A DNA stretch of 22,828 bases, taken from contig DAIPIU010000045.1 of NCBI GenBank assembly GCA_036770645.1, positions 1 through 22,828 on the forward strand. The letters run 5' to 3'. Shown here in pieces: positions 14,412-21,470 of this stretch; the first letter of the stretch is position 1, and every line of letters starts with the position of its first letter. Origin of the DNA: Rubrimonas sp036770645. Lineage in GTDB: Bacteria; Pseudomonadota; Alphaproteobacteria; Rhodobacterales; Rhodobacteraceae. Both the position numbers and the translations under genes were made by a program. The notes beneath the pieces were generated by a model, which was not told the origin of the DNA, did no database searches, and was given only the letters and a program-made list of their open reading frames with translations.

Positions 14412-16366
14412 GGCGCATCGGCTTCTCCCGCAGCGCCCGCGAGACGGCCGCGCGCGCCCCGTCGATCGGGCGGCGGGCCTTCGTGCTGACCTGCGGCCAG
14501 CTTGCCGTGATGGGCGGGCTGGCCTGGCGGATGCGCCAGCTCCAGATCGAGGAGGGCGAGGCCTTCCGGGCCATGGCCGAGAGCAACCGCGTCAGCGTGC
14601 GGCTGCTGCCCCCCGCGCGCGGCGAGATCACCGACCGCCACGGCCGCCCGCTGGCCGTGAACCGCCAGAACTTCCGCGTGCTGGTGATCCGCGAGCAGGC
14701 GGGAGACCCGGCCGGCACGCTCGACCGTCTGGCGCAGGTCATCCCCGTGTCGCAGGCCGACCGCGAGCGCGCGCTGCGCGAATTCGCCCAGAAGCGCGCT
14801 TTCGTGCCGGTGACGGTGGCCGAGCATCTCGACTGGGATGCCTTCGCCCGCGTCAACGCCAACGCCCCCGCCCTGCCCGGCGTGGTGCCGGAGGTCGGGC
14901 TGACGCGCCTCTACCCCGACGGCGCGGCGGTGGCGCATGTCACGGGCCATGTCGGCCGCGTCAGCCAGGCCGACCGCGAGGGCGAGGGCGGCGCCGACCC
15001 GCTGCTGATGATCCCCGACTTCCAGATCGGCAAGAACGGCGTCGAGCGCCTGATGGAGGGAGTGCTGCGCGGGCAGGCCGGGGCGCTGCGCCTCGAGGTC
15101 AACGCCGTGGGCCGGGTGATCCGCGAGATCGGCCGCGACCCGCCGGTGTCGGGCCGGGACCTGACGCTGACCATAGACCTCGACCTCCAGACCTACGCGA
15201 TGCAGCGCATGGGCGGCGAGAGCGCGGCGACCGTGATGATGGAGGTGGCCACCGGCGACCTGCTGTGCCTCGCCTCGTCGCCGGGCTTCGACCCCAACCA
15301 GTTCGCCGTCGGCATCGGCCACGCCGCCTGGCAGGCGCTGCTGGACGACGACCACCGCCCGCTCGCCAACAAGACCGTCTCGGGCCAGTATCCGCCGGGC
15401 TCGACCTACAAGATGATCGTGGGCCTCGCCGCGCTGGAACGCGGCGTCATCGGCCCGCGCGAGACGGTGTTCTGCAACGGCGGCTACAACATCGGCGACC
15501 GGCGCTTCCACTGCTGGAAGCGCGGCGGCCATGGCCACATGGACGCGCGCGACGCGCTGAAGCAGTCCTGCGACGTCTACTACTACGAGGTCGCGCGCAG
15601 GCTGGGCATCGACGACATCTCGGCGATGGCCAACCGCCTCGGCTGCGGCGTGCGCCACGACCTGCCGCTGTCGGCGGTGCGCGAGGGGATCGCGCCGACG
15701 CGCGCCTGGAAGCGGGCGGCGCACGGCCAGCCCTGGCAGACCGGCGACACGCTGAACGGGGCCATCGGCCAGGGCTACACGCTGTCCACCCCCCTGCAGC
15801 TCTGCGTGATGACCGCGCGCCTCGCCGCCGGGCGGGCCGTCGCCCCGCGCCTCGTGCGCGCCGTCGCGGGCGAACCCGTGCCGGCGCCGTCCTTCGACGG
15901 GCTCGGGCTGCGGCGCGCCAACCTCGAGCTGATGCGCGACGCGATGGCCGCGGTGGTCAACGAACAGCGCGGCACGGCGCGGTCGAGCCGCATCTACGAC
16001 CCCGGCAACGCCATGGCGGGCAAGACCGGGACCAGCCAGGTGCGCCGGATCACCATGGCCGAGCGCGCCCGGGGGGTGCTGCGGAACGACCAGCTGCCGT
16101 GGAACCGGCGCGACCATGCGCTGTTCGTCGGCTACGCCCCGGCGCATGCGCCGCGCTATGCCGTCTCGGTGGTCGTCGAGCATGGCGGGGGCGGCTCGGC
16201 CGTGGCGGCCCCGATCGCGCGCGACGTGATGATGCGCGCGCTCTACGGGCCCGTGCCGCCGCTCGAGGCCTTCGCGCCGGCCGAGCGCGAGCGCATCCGC
16301 CTCGAGCGCGAACCGCCCGCCGCGGCCGAGCCGCCGTCGGCCGACGCGCCGCGGAGCCGGGCATGA
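14408..16366 (+). CDS. mrdA: Penicillin-binding protein 2 (elongation transpeptidase)
   Basis: Class B penicillin-binding protein that cross-links new lateral-wall peptidoglycan with RodA; one N-terminal membrane helix (about residues 24-40), with the rest in the periplasm. It has 652 residues. The non-catalytic pedestal carries RGEITDRHGRPLAVN. The transpeptidase domain has its three motifs: STYK (Ser332 nucleophile, Lys335), SCD (387-389) and KTG (539-541, in AGKTGTSQ). The C-terminal 30 residues are Ala/Pro/Glu-rich. The ATG overlaps the mreD stop (ATGA), and its own TGA overlaps the rodA ATG in the same way, so the three genes are translationally coupled. Confidence 0.97.
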   Translation: MRRIGFSRSARETAARAPSIGRRAFVLTCGQLAVMGGLAWRMRQLQIEEGEAFRAMAESNRVSVRLLPPARGEITDRHGRPLAVNRQNFRVLVIREQAGDPAGTLDRLAQVIPVSQADRERALREFAQKRAFVPVTVAEHLDWDAFARVNANAPALPGVVPEVGLTRLYPDGAAVAHVTGHVGRVSQADREGEGGADPLLMIPDFQIGKNGVERLMEGVLRGQAGALRLEVNAVGRVIREIGRDPPVSGRDLTLTIDLDLQTYAMQRMGGESAATVMMEVATGDLLCLASSPGFDPNQFAVGIGHAAWQALLDDDHRPLANKTVSGQYPPGSTYKMIVGLAALERGVIGPRETVFCNGGYNIGDRRFHCWKRGGHGHMDARDALKQSCDVYYYEVARRLGIDDISAMANRLGCGVRHDLPLSAVREGIAPTRAWKRAAHGQPWQTGDTLNGAIGQGYTLSTPLQLCVMTARLAAGRAVAPRLVRAVAGEPVPAPSFDGLGLRRANLELMRDAMAAVVNEQRGTARSSRIYDPGNAMAGKTGTSQVRRITMAERARGVLRNDQLPWNRRDHALFVGYAPAHAPRYAVSVVVEHGGGGSAVAAPIARDVMMRALYGPVPPLEAFAPAERERIRLEREPPAAAEPPSADAPRSRA

Positions 16367-17487
16367 GCGCGCGCCGCCCGTCGCTGGCGGGGCGGCTCGC
16401 CCGGTTCGACTGGGCCGTGGCCGCGCTGGTGCTGGCCATCGCCTGCACCGGCTTCCTGATGCTCTACACGGCCGCGGGCGGCAGCCTCGACCCCTGGGCC
16501 TCGCGGCAGATCGTGCGGTTCGGCGCGGGCTTCGCGGGGATGATCGTCATGGGCATGATCGACCTGCGCTGGTGGCGCATGGCGGCCGCCCCGCTCTACG
16601 CGCTGGGCCTGTGCCTGCTGGTCGCGGTCGAGGTCGCGGGCTCGGTCGGAATGGGGGCGCAGCGCTGGCTCGACCTCGGGGTGATCCAGCTCCAGCCGTC
16701 TGAGCTGATGAAGGTGCTGCTGGTGCTGGCGCTGGCGGCCTATTACGCGTGGCTGCCGGTCGAGAACGTCTCGCGCCCGCTGTGGCTGCTGCCGCCCATC
16801 GCCATCACCGCCCTGCCCGTGGCGCTGACGCTGGCGCAGCCCGACCTCGGCACGGCGATGCTGATGCTGGCCGGGGCGGGCGCGATGGTGTTCCTCGCCG
16901 GCGTGCACTGGCTCTACTTCGCGACCGGCGCGGGCGTCGCCGGCGGGGCGATCTGGGCGGTGATGGCCTCGCAGGGCACGTCCTGGCAGCTGCTGGCCGA
17001 CTACCAGTACCGGCGCATCGCGGTGTTCCTCGACCCCACGCTCGACCCGCTGGGCGCGGGCTACCACATCACCCAGGCCAAGATCGCGCTGGGCTCGGGC
17101 GGGCTGTCGGGGCGCGGCTTCATGGAGGGCACGCAGTCGCGGCTGGATTTCCTGCCGGAGAAGCACACCGACTTCATCTTCACCATGCTGGCCGAGGATT
17201 TCGGCTTCGTCGGCGGCATGGCGCTGCTGGCGCTCTATCTGCTGGTGCTCGCCTTCTGCCTCGCCTCGGTTATCGCGAACCGCGACCGTTTCGGCGCGCT
17301 GCTGACCGCGGGGGTGGCCGCGACTTTCTTCTTCGCCTTCGCGGTCAACATCGCCATGGTGATGGGCCTGACGCCGGTGGGGGGCAAGCCGCTGCCGCTG
17401 GTCTCCTATGGCGGGTCGTCGATGATGGTCACCCTGTTCGCCTTCGGGCTGGCGCAGAGCGCCCATGTGCACAGGCCGCGCGAATGA
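16363..17487 (+). CDS. mrdB: Rod shape-determining protein RodA (SEDS glycosyltransferase)
   Basis: SEDS-family polymerase that joins lipid II into glycan strands with PBP2 (also called rodA). It has 374 residues and about ten membrane helices. Visible marks are QLQPSELMKV, QPDLGTAM, the region GLSGRGFMEGTQ, then FLPEKHTDFIF with the catalytic Asp, and the C-terminal LPLVSYGGSSM. These separate RodA from most unrelated membrane proteins, and the PBP2 neighbour favours RodA over FtsW. The frame is open far upstream, but the ATG overlapping the mrdA stop (ATGA) is the natural start. Its stop overlaps the ghrA start by four bases. Confidence 0.97.
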   Translation: MSARRPSLAGRLARFDWAVAALVLAIACTGFLMLYTAAGGSLDPWASRQIVRFGAGFAGMIVMGMIDLRWWRMAAAPLYALGLCLLVAVEVAGSVGMGAQRWLDLGVIQLQPSELMKVLLVLALAAYYAWLPVENVSRPLWLLPPIAITALPVALTLAQPDLGTAMLMLAGAGAMVFLAGVHWLYFATGAGVAGGAIWAVMASQGTSWQLLADYQYRRIAVFLDPTLDPLGAGYHITQAKIALGSGGLSGRGFMEGTQSRLDFLPEKHTDFIFTMLAEDFGFVGGMALLALYLLVLAFCLASVIANRDRFGALLTAGVAATFFFAFAVNIAMVMGLTPVGGKPLPLVSYGGSSMMVTLFAFGLAQSAHVHRPRE

Positions 17488-18419
17488 CCGCGCCGCAGGT
17501 GCTGCTGTCCGCGCCGGACGCGCCCGCCTGGCGCGCGGCGATCCTCGACGCCGCCGCGGCGGAGGGCCTCGCGCTCGACCTGCGCACGCCGGACCAGCCG
17601 CATGAACCCGCCGCGGTGCGCTATCTCGCCATCGCGCCGACCGGCCCGCTGCGGGACGCGGGGGCCTATGCGGGCCTGCGCGCGGCGTTCAGCCTGTGGG
17701 CCGGGGTCGAGCGGCTGCTCGCGATGCCCATGCCGCCGGGCATCCCGCTGTGCCGGATGGTGGATCCCGGCCTGCGCGAGGGGATGCGGGACTACGTCGT
17801 GGGCCATGCGATGCGCCTGCATCTCGGCCTGCATGCCCCGCCGACGGACGCGGGATGGGGCGCGCCGGTCGCCCCGCTGGCGCGCGAGCGCTGCGTGGCG
17901 GTGCTGGGCCTCGGCGAGATGGGCGGGACGGCGGCGCTGGCGCTGGCGGGCCTCGGCTTCCGCGTCGTCGGCTACAGCCGCACGCCGCGCGCCCTGCCCG
18001 GCATCGACTGCCGCCACGGCCCCGACGGGCTGCGCGCGGCGCTGGCGCTGGCCGACATCGTGGTGTCCCTGCTGCCGCGCACCCCCGACACCGAGGGCCT
18101 GCTGGATGCGGCGGCCTTCGCGGCGATGCGGCCGGGCGCGGCGCTGATCAACGCCGGCCGCGGCGAGGCGGTGGACGACGCCGCGCTGCTGGCCGCGCTC
18201 GACGCCGGGCGCCTGTCGCACGCCACCCTCGACGTGTTCCGGACCGAACCGCTGCCGCGCGACCACCCGTTCCGCCGCCATCCGCGCGTGACGGTCACCC
18301 CCCATGTCGCCGCGCCGACCCGGCCGCGGACGGCGGCGCCGGCGCTGGTCGCGCAAATCCGGCGCGCCGAGACCGCGCAGCCCCTGTTGCATGTTGTCGA
18401 CAGGCGTCGCGGGTATTAG
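17484..18419 (+). CDS. ghrA: Glyoxylate/hydroxypyruvate reductase A-type 2-hydroxyacid dehydrogenase
   Basis: Cytoplasmic NAD(P)H-dependent D-2-hydroxyacid dehydrogenase that reduces glyoxylate to glycolate and hydroxypyruvate to glycerate. It has 311 residues, against 312 for E. coli GhrA. The nucleotide-binding motif is GLGEMG (142-147). The catalytic triad is in place: Arg226 in NAGRGE, Glu255 in FRTEPLP and His274 in TPHVAAPT. The family also contains enzymes for other 2-keto acids, so the exact substrate is inferred. It overlaps rodA by four bases (ATGA), an unexpected partner for a wall-synthesis operon. The Arg in the nucleotide loop after the second strand (GYSRTPR) would favour NADPH. 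Confidence 0.87.
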   Translation: MTAPQVLLSAPDAPAWRAAILDAAAAEGLALDLRTPDQPHEPAAVRYLAIAPTGPLRDAGAYAGLRAAFSLWAGVERLLAMPMPPGIPLCRMVDPGLREGMRDYVVGHAMRLHLGLHAPPTDAGWGAPVAPLARERCVAVLGLGEMGGTAALALAGLGFRVVGYSRTPRALPGIDCRHGPDGLRAALALADIVVSLLPRTPDTEGLLDAAAFAAMRPGAALINAGRGEAVDDAALLAALDAGRLSHATLDVFRTEPLPRDHPFRRHPRVTVTPHVAAPTRPRTAAPALVAQIRRAETAQPLLHVVDRRRGY

Positions 18420-18451
18420 GTCGACACGCAGGACAGTGGGAGTGGCGAAGC

Positions 18452-19186
18452 ATGGATGGCGGTCGCGTCTCGGGCGGCGGGCACGAGCCCGAGCGGCAGA
18501 CCGAGGGCTTCATGCCCCGCTGGCGCAAGAACTTCCTGACCGGCCTCGTCCTCGTCGGCCCGGTCTACGTCACCGGCTGGCTGCTTTGGACGGGCATCAG
18601 CTTCGTGGACAGCAAGGTCGAGCGGCTGCTGCCGGCGCAGTACAACCTGCAGACCTACATCAACATCCCGGGCTACGGCCTCGTGGTGTTCGTGGTTTTC
18701 ACCGCGGTGATCGGCGCGCTGGCCAAGAACCTCGTCGCCGTGCGGCTGATCCGCTGGAGCGAGATGGCGCTGGACCGCCTGCCCATCGTGCGGACCCTCT
18801 ACAACGGCCTCAAGCAGATCGCGGAAACCGTTCTGACACAATCGAAATCTTCGTTCAAGAAGGCCTGCCTGATCGAGTATCCCCGCAAGGGCCTCTGGGC
18901 GATGGCCTTCATCTCGAGCGAGGTCGGGAGCGAGGTGAACGACCGCGTCGGCGGCGAGGTGGTGACCGTGTTCCTTCCCACCACCCCGAACCCGACCTCG
19001 GGCTTCCTGCTGTTCGTGCCGCGCGAGGACGTGATCGAACTCGACATGACCGTCGAGGAGGCGGCGAAGCTGGTGATCTCGGGCGGGCTCGTGGCCCCGC
19101 CCCGGCGGCCGCGGCGCGTCGATGCCATCGCCCCCGGCGCCCCCCGTGCCGACGAGGCGCCGGCCATCGTCGCGGTCGGCGGATAG
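18452..19186 (+). CDS. DUF502 family membrane protein
   Basis: A 244-residue protein with two membrane helices (about 28-51 and 74-97) joined by a short loop with YNLQTYINIPGYG, followed by a cytoplasmic domain. Family marks are LPIVRTLYNGLKQ (110-121), QSKSSFKKACLIEYPRKG, FLPTTPNPTSG and the IELDMTVEEAAK(L) C-terminal stretch. Its function is not established; plant relatives are called LIKE-COV. The ATG at 18452 has GGGAG about nine bases before it; an alternative start at the Met at 18512 would drop the charged first 20 residues. It lies 32 bases after ghrA and is probably the last gene of the mre-mrd transcript. Its stop is one base from the stop of the convergent gene. Confidence 0.88.
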   Translation: MDGGRVSGGGHEPERQTEGFMPRWRKNFLTGLVLVGPVYVTGWLLWTGISFVDSKVERLLPAQYNLQTYINIPGYGLVVFVVFTAVIGALAKNLVAVRLIRWSEMALDRLPIVRTLYNGLKQIAETVLTQSKSSFKKACLIEYPRKGLWAMAFISSEVGSEVNDRVGGEVVTVFLPTTPNPTSGFLLFVPREDVIELDMTVEEAAKLVISGGLVAPPRRPRRVDAIAPGAPRADEAPAIVAVGG

Positions 19187-19187
19187 C

Positions 19188-21011
19188 TCAGTCCGGACCG
19201 GGATCGAACCACCACATCTCGGGGGCCCAGCCGATCCAGTCGCCGTAAAGCGGCAGGCGGACGGGATGGCGCAGCGCGGCGGCATGCGCGATCCAGCTTT
19301 CGGGCGCGTGCCAGAACGGGATCACATGGTTGCCGGCCGACAGCGCGCGATCGAGCGCGCGCGCGGCGGCGGCGAAGTCGCCCGGGTCGGTCGCCAGCAG
19401 CAGGGCGTCGATGGCGGCCTCGACCGCGGCGCTGTCGACGCCCATGTAGTTGCGGGTTCCCGGCATAGTCACGCCGCTGCGGCCCCAGTAGAACCGCTGT
19501 TCGTTGCCGGGCGACAGCGACAGGCCCCAGCGATTCACGATCATGTCGAAGTCGTAATCGTTCAGCCGCGCCTGATGCTGGGCCTGATCGACGGTGCGCA
19601 CGGCCGCATCGATGCCGAGCTGCGCCAGCGCGTCGCGGAACACGCCCGCGATGCGCTCCTCGGCGCTGCTGGCCAGCAGGATCTCGAAGGCGAAGGGCTC
19701 GCCGCGCGCGTTGCGGAGCGCGCCGCCGGTCACGACCCAGCCGGCCTCCTCCAGCAGCTGCGCGGCCAGCCGCAGGTTGCGGCGGTTGCGCTGGTCCCCC
19801 TCGGCGCTCGGCGGCTCGTGCGCCGCATCCAGCGCGCCCGGCGGCAGGCTGTCGGCGAAAGGCGCGAGGATCTCGCGCTCGCGCCCTTCCGCCGCCCCGG
19901 CATGCGCCAGCGGCGAGTTGTCGAAATAGCTGCCGATGCGCGCGTAGGCGCCGTTGAACATCGTCTCGTTGATCCACTCGAAGTTGAAGGCCAGCGTCAG
20001 CGCCCGGCGCACCCGGATGTCGGCGAACAGCGGCCGCCGCGCGTTGAACACGAAGCCGTACATGCCGGTCGGGCGCTGGTGCGGGATCTCGGCGCGGCGG
20101 ATCGCGCCCTCGACCGCGGCGGGGAAGTCATAGCCCTCGGCCCAGCGCACCGGATCCGTCTCGCGGAAAAAGTTGATGATCCCCGCCTTCAGCGCGTCGA
20201 ACTGCGCCTGCCCGTCGCGGAAATACTCGACGCGGATCTCGTCGACATTGTTGCGGCCGGCGTTGAACGGCAGGTGCCGCCCCCAGTAGACCGTGTCGCG
20301 CGCCAGGGTCAGGAAGCGCCCCGGCTCGAACTCCCCGACGACATAGGGGCCCGAGCCGATGATGGGCTCGAGCGACGGCTCGGCGAAGTCGCGCCCCTCC
20401 CACTGCGCCTTCTTGAACACCGGCGCGAGGCCGAGGATCAGCGGGGCCTCGCGGTCGGGTTCGGCGAAGGTGAATCGCACCGTCAGCGGACCGCGGGGCT
20501 CGATGGTCGCCACCTTGTTCCAGACGCTGCGGAAGCTCGGGCGGCCGTCGCGCGCCAGCATCTCCATCGAGTGCACGACGTCGTCCACGGTGACCTGCGC
20601 GCCGTCCGAGAACCGCGCCTCGGGGCGCAGCGTGAACTCGACCCAGGATCGGTCGGGCGGGGTCTCGACCGATTCGGCCAGCAGGCCGTAGAGCGCGAAG
20701 GGCTCGTCCCAGTTCCGGCCGAGCATCGATTCGACCGTATGGGCGCGGATCTCGGCCGGGGCGCGCCCGCGCAGGATCCAGGGGTTGAGGCTGTCGAATC
20801 CGCCGACGGCCCCGATGATGAAGCGCCCCCCCTTCGGCGCATCGGGGTTGGCATGGGGCAGATGGGCGAAATCGCGCGCCAGCGCCGGTTCGCCGTGCAT
20901 GGCGATGCCGTGCGCGGGCTGGGCGAGGCCCGGGACGGCGCAGGCCAGCAGCGCGGCGAGGGCCGCGACCGACAGCCGCGCGCAGATAAGGCTTGCCTGC
21001 CAACGCGCCAT
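19188..21011 (-). CDS. YejA-like extracellular solute-binding protein (SBP family 5)
   Basis: Periplasmic binding protein of an ABC importer for peptides or peptide-like compounds, 607 residues (E. coli YejA is of similar size). Residues 1-30 form a signal peptide with a hydrophobic core (SVAALAALLACAVPG). The mature start, HGIAMHGEP, then NPDAPKGG and GGFDSLNPW, is typical of the YejA branch; further marks are IIGSGPYVV, FNARRPLFADIRVRRAL, AFNFEWINETMFNGAY and SYFDNSPLA. GAAGGA lies seven bases before the ATG at 21011. No permease or ATPase gene stands next to it in the window: the genes on either side are on the other strand, so it would have to work with a transporter encoded elsewhere. 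The ligand cannot be told from sequence. Confidence 0.9.
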   Translation of the reverse strand: MARWQASLICARLSVAALAALLACAVPGLAQPAHGIAMHGEPALARDFAHLPHANPDAPKGGRFIIGAVGGFDSLNPWILRGRAPAEIRAHTVESMLGRNWDEPFALYGLLAESVETPPDRSWVEFTLRPEARFSDGAQVTVDDVVHSMEMLARDGRPSFRSVWNKVATIEPRGPLTVRFTFAEPDREAPLILGLAPVFKKAQWEGRDFAEPSLEPIIGSGPYVVGEFEPGRFLTLARDTVYWGRHLPFNAGRNNVDEIRVEYFRDGQAQFDALKAGIINFFRETDPVRWAEGYDFPAAVEGAIRRAEIPHQRPTGMYGFVFNARRPLFADIRVRRALTLAFNFEWINETMFNGAYARIGSYFDNSPLAHAGAAEGREREILAPFADSLPPGALDAAHEPPSAEGDQRNRRNLRLAAQLLEEAGWVVTGGALRNARGEPFAFEILLASSAEERIAGVFRDALAQLGIDAAVRTVDQAQHQARLNDYDFDMIVNRWGLSLSPGNEQRFYWGRSGVTMPGTRNYMGVDSAAVEAAIDALLLATDPGDFAAAARALDRALSAGNHVIPFWHAPESWIAHAAALRHPVRLPLYGDWIGWAPEMWWFDPGPD

Positions 21012-21037
21012 GGCGCATCCTTCACGCACTGCTCGAT

Positions 21038-21068
21038 AGGTTTTCTGCCTGTAGGAAACCTGCCTCAA
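21038..21068 (-). promoter_or_regulatory. Candidate promoter and operator of the solute-binding protein gene
   Basis: On the minus strand TTGAGG (21068-21063) is followed after 17 bases by GAAAAC (21045-21040), a weak promoter match close to the start codon. An inverted repeat, AGGTTTTC (21038-21045) with GGAAACCT (21054-21061), one G-T pair, lies across the spacer and -10 and would suit a regulator site. Both elements are inferred. Confidence 0.3.
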
Positions 21069-21077
21069 TCGACTTTG

Positions 21078-21104
21078 CGCCCCCGCAAGGGGGCGTTTTT
21101 TTTT
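21078..21104 (+). terminator. Strong intrinsic terminator with GCAA tetraloop
   Basis: CGCCCCC (21078-21084), loop GCAA, GGGGGCG (21089-21095), then nine T residues (21096-21104). The perfect 7-bp GC stem, GNRA-type loop and T-tract make it the clearest terminator in the window. It works for plus-strand RNA only, yet the gene to its left is on the minus strand, so the transcript it ends is unknown. Confidence 0.85.
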
Positions 21105-21131
21105 GGCGTCGGTCACGGCGTTCACGGCAGG

Positions 21132-21163
21132 CGATCCTCAAGGCTGCGTCGCCCGGAGGATCG
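21132..21163. promoter_or_regulatory. 8-bp perfect inverted repeat, possible operator
   Basis: CGATCCTC (21132-21139) and GAGGATCG (21156-21163) are separated by 16 bases. This could bind a dimeric regulator of either divergent gene or form a hairpin. No regulator gene is nearby to link it to. Confidence 0.35.
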
Positions 21164-21470
21164 GTGCGCCCTCCGGCGGAATCGAGGCGCAGGGCCGCGC
21201 GATGGTCCCGCCGCGGCAGCCGTGGCGGTCAGCCGGGGCGAAGGGCCCTGCGGCCCCTCCCGCCGCCCCGGCATCGACGGCCGGGGCCCGCCCGGGCCAT
21301 GCGCGGGGGATGGCGCGGCACCCGCGCCGGGCGGCGCCGGGCCGCCCGCTTGCCGTCCGGGCGCGCGCGGCGCCGGGCCGGCGCGGCGCATCTGCCCAGC
21401 CTCGCGCCTCGCGGTCCGGCATGCCCTCTATCCCCTGCATCCTCGGTCCGATACCTACCGGAGGACGACC

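Larger units (their letters stand above)
21012..21470. other. 459-base divergent intergenic region
   Basis: No gene is supported. From left to right it contains an imperfect inverted repeat (21038-21061), a strong plus-strand terminator (21078-21104), a pair of TCACGGC direct repeats (21113-21119 and 21122-21128), an 8-bp inverted repeat (21132-21163), and about 300 bases of very GC-rich sequence in which I see nothing definite before the acyl-CoA synthetase ribosome site at 21460. Confidence 0.6.

Noticed and set aside
12973..16362. Frame of rodA open for more than 3 kb upstream of its start, suggesting a giant fusion protein
   Set aside because: The upstream part is out of frame across mreC, mreD and mrdA and translates to Arg/Ala/Gly noise; the ATGA overlap gives the natural start.
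18387..18419. Possible promoter for the DUF502 gene at the end of ghrA (TTGCAT or TTGTCG with TATTAG)
   Set aside because: Spacers of 21 and 14 bases are outside the usable range, so cotranscription with ghrA is the simpler reading.
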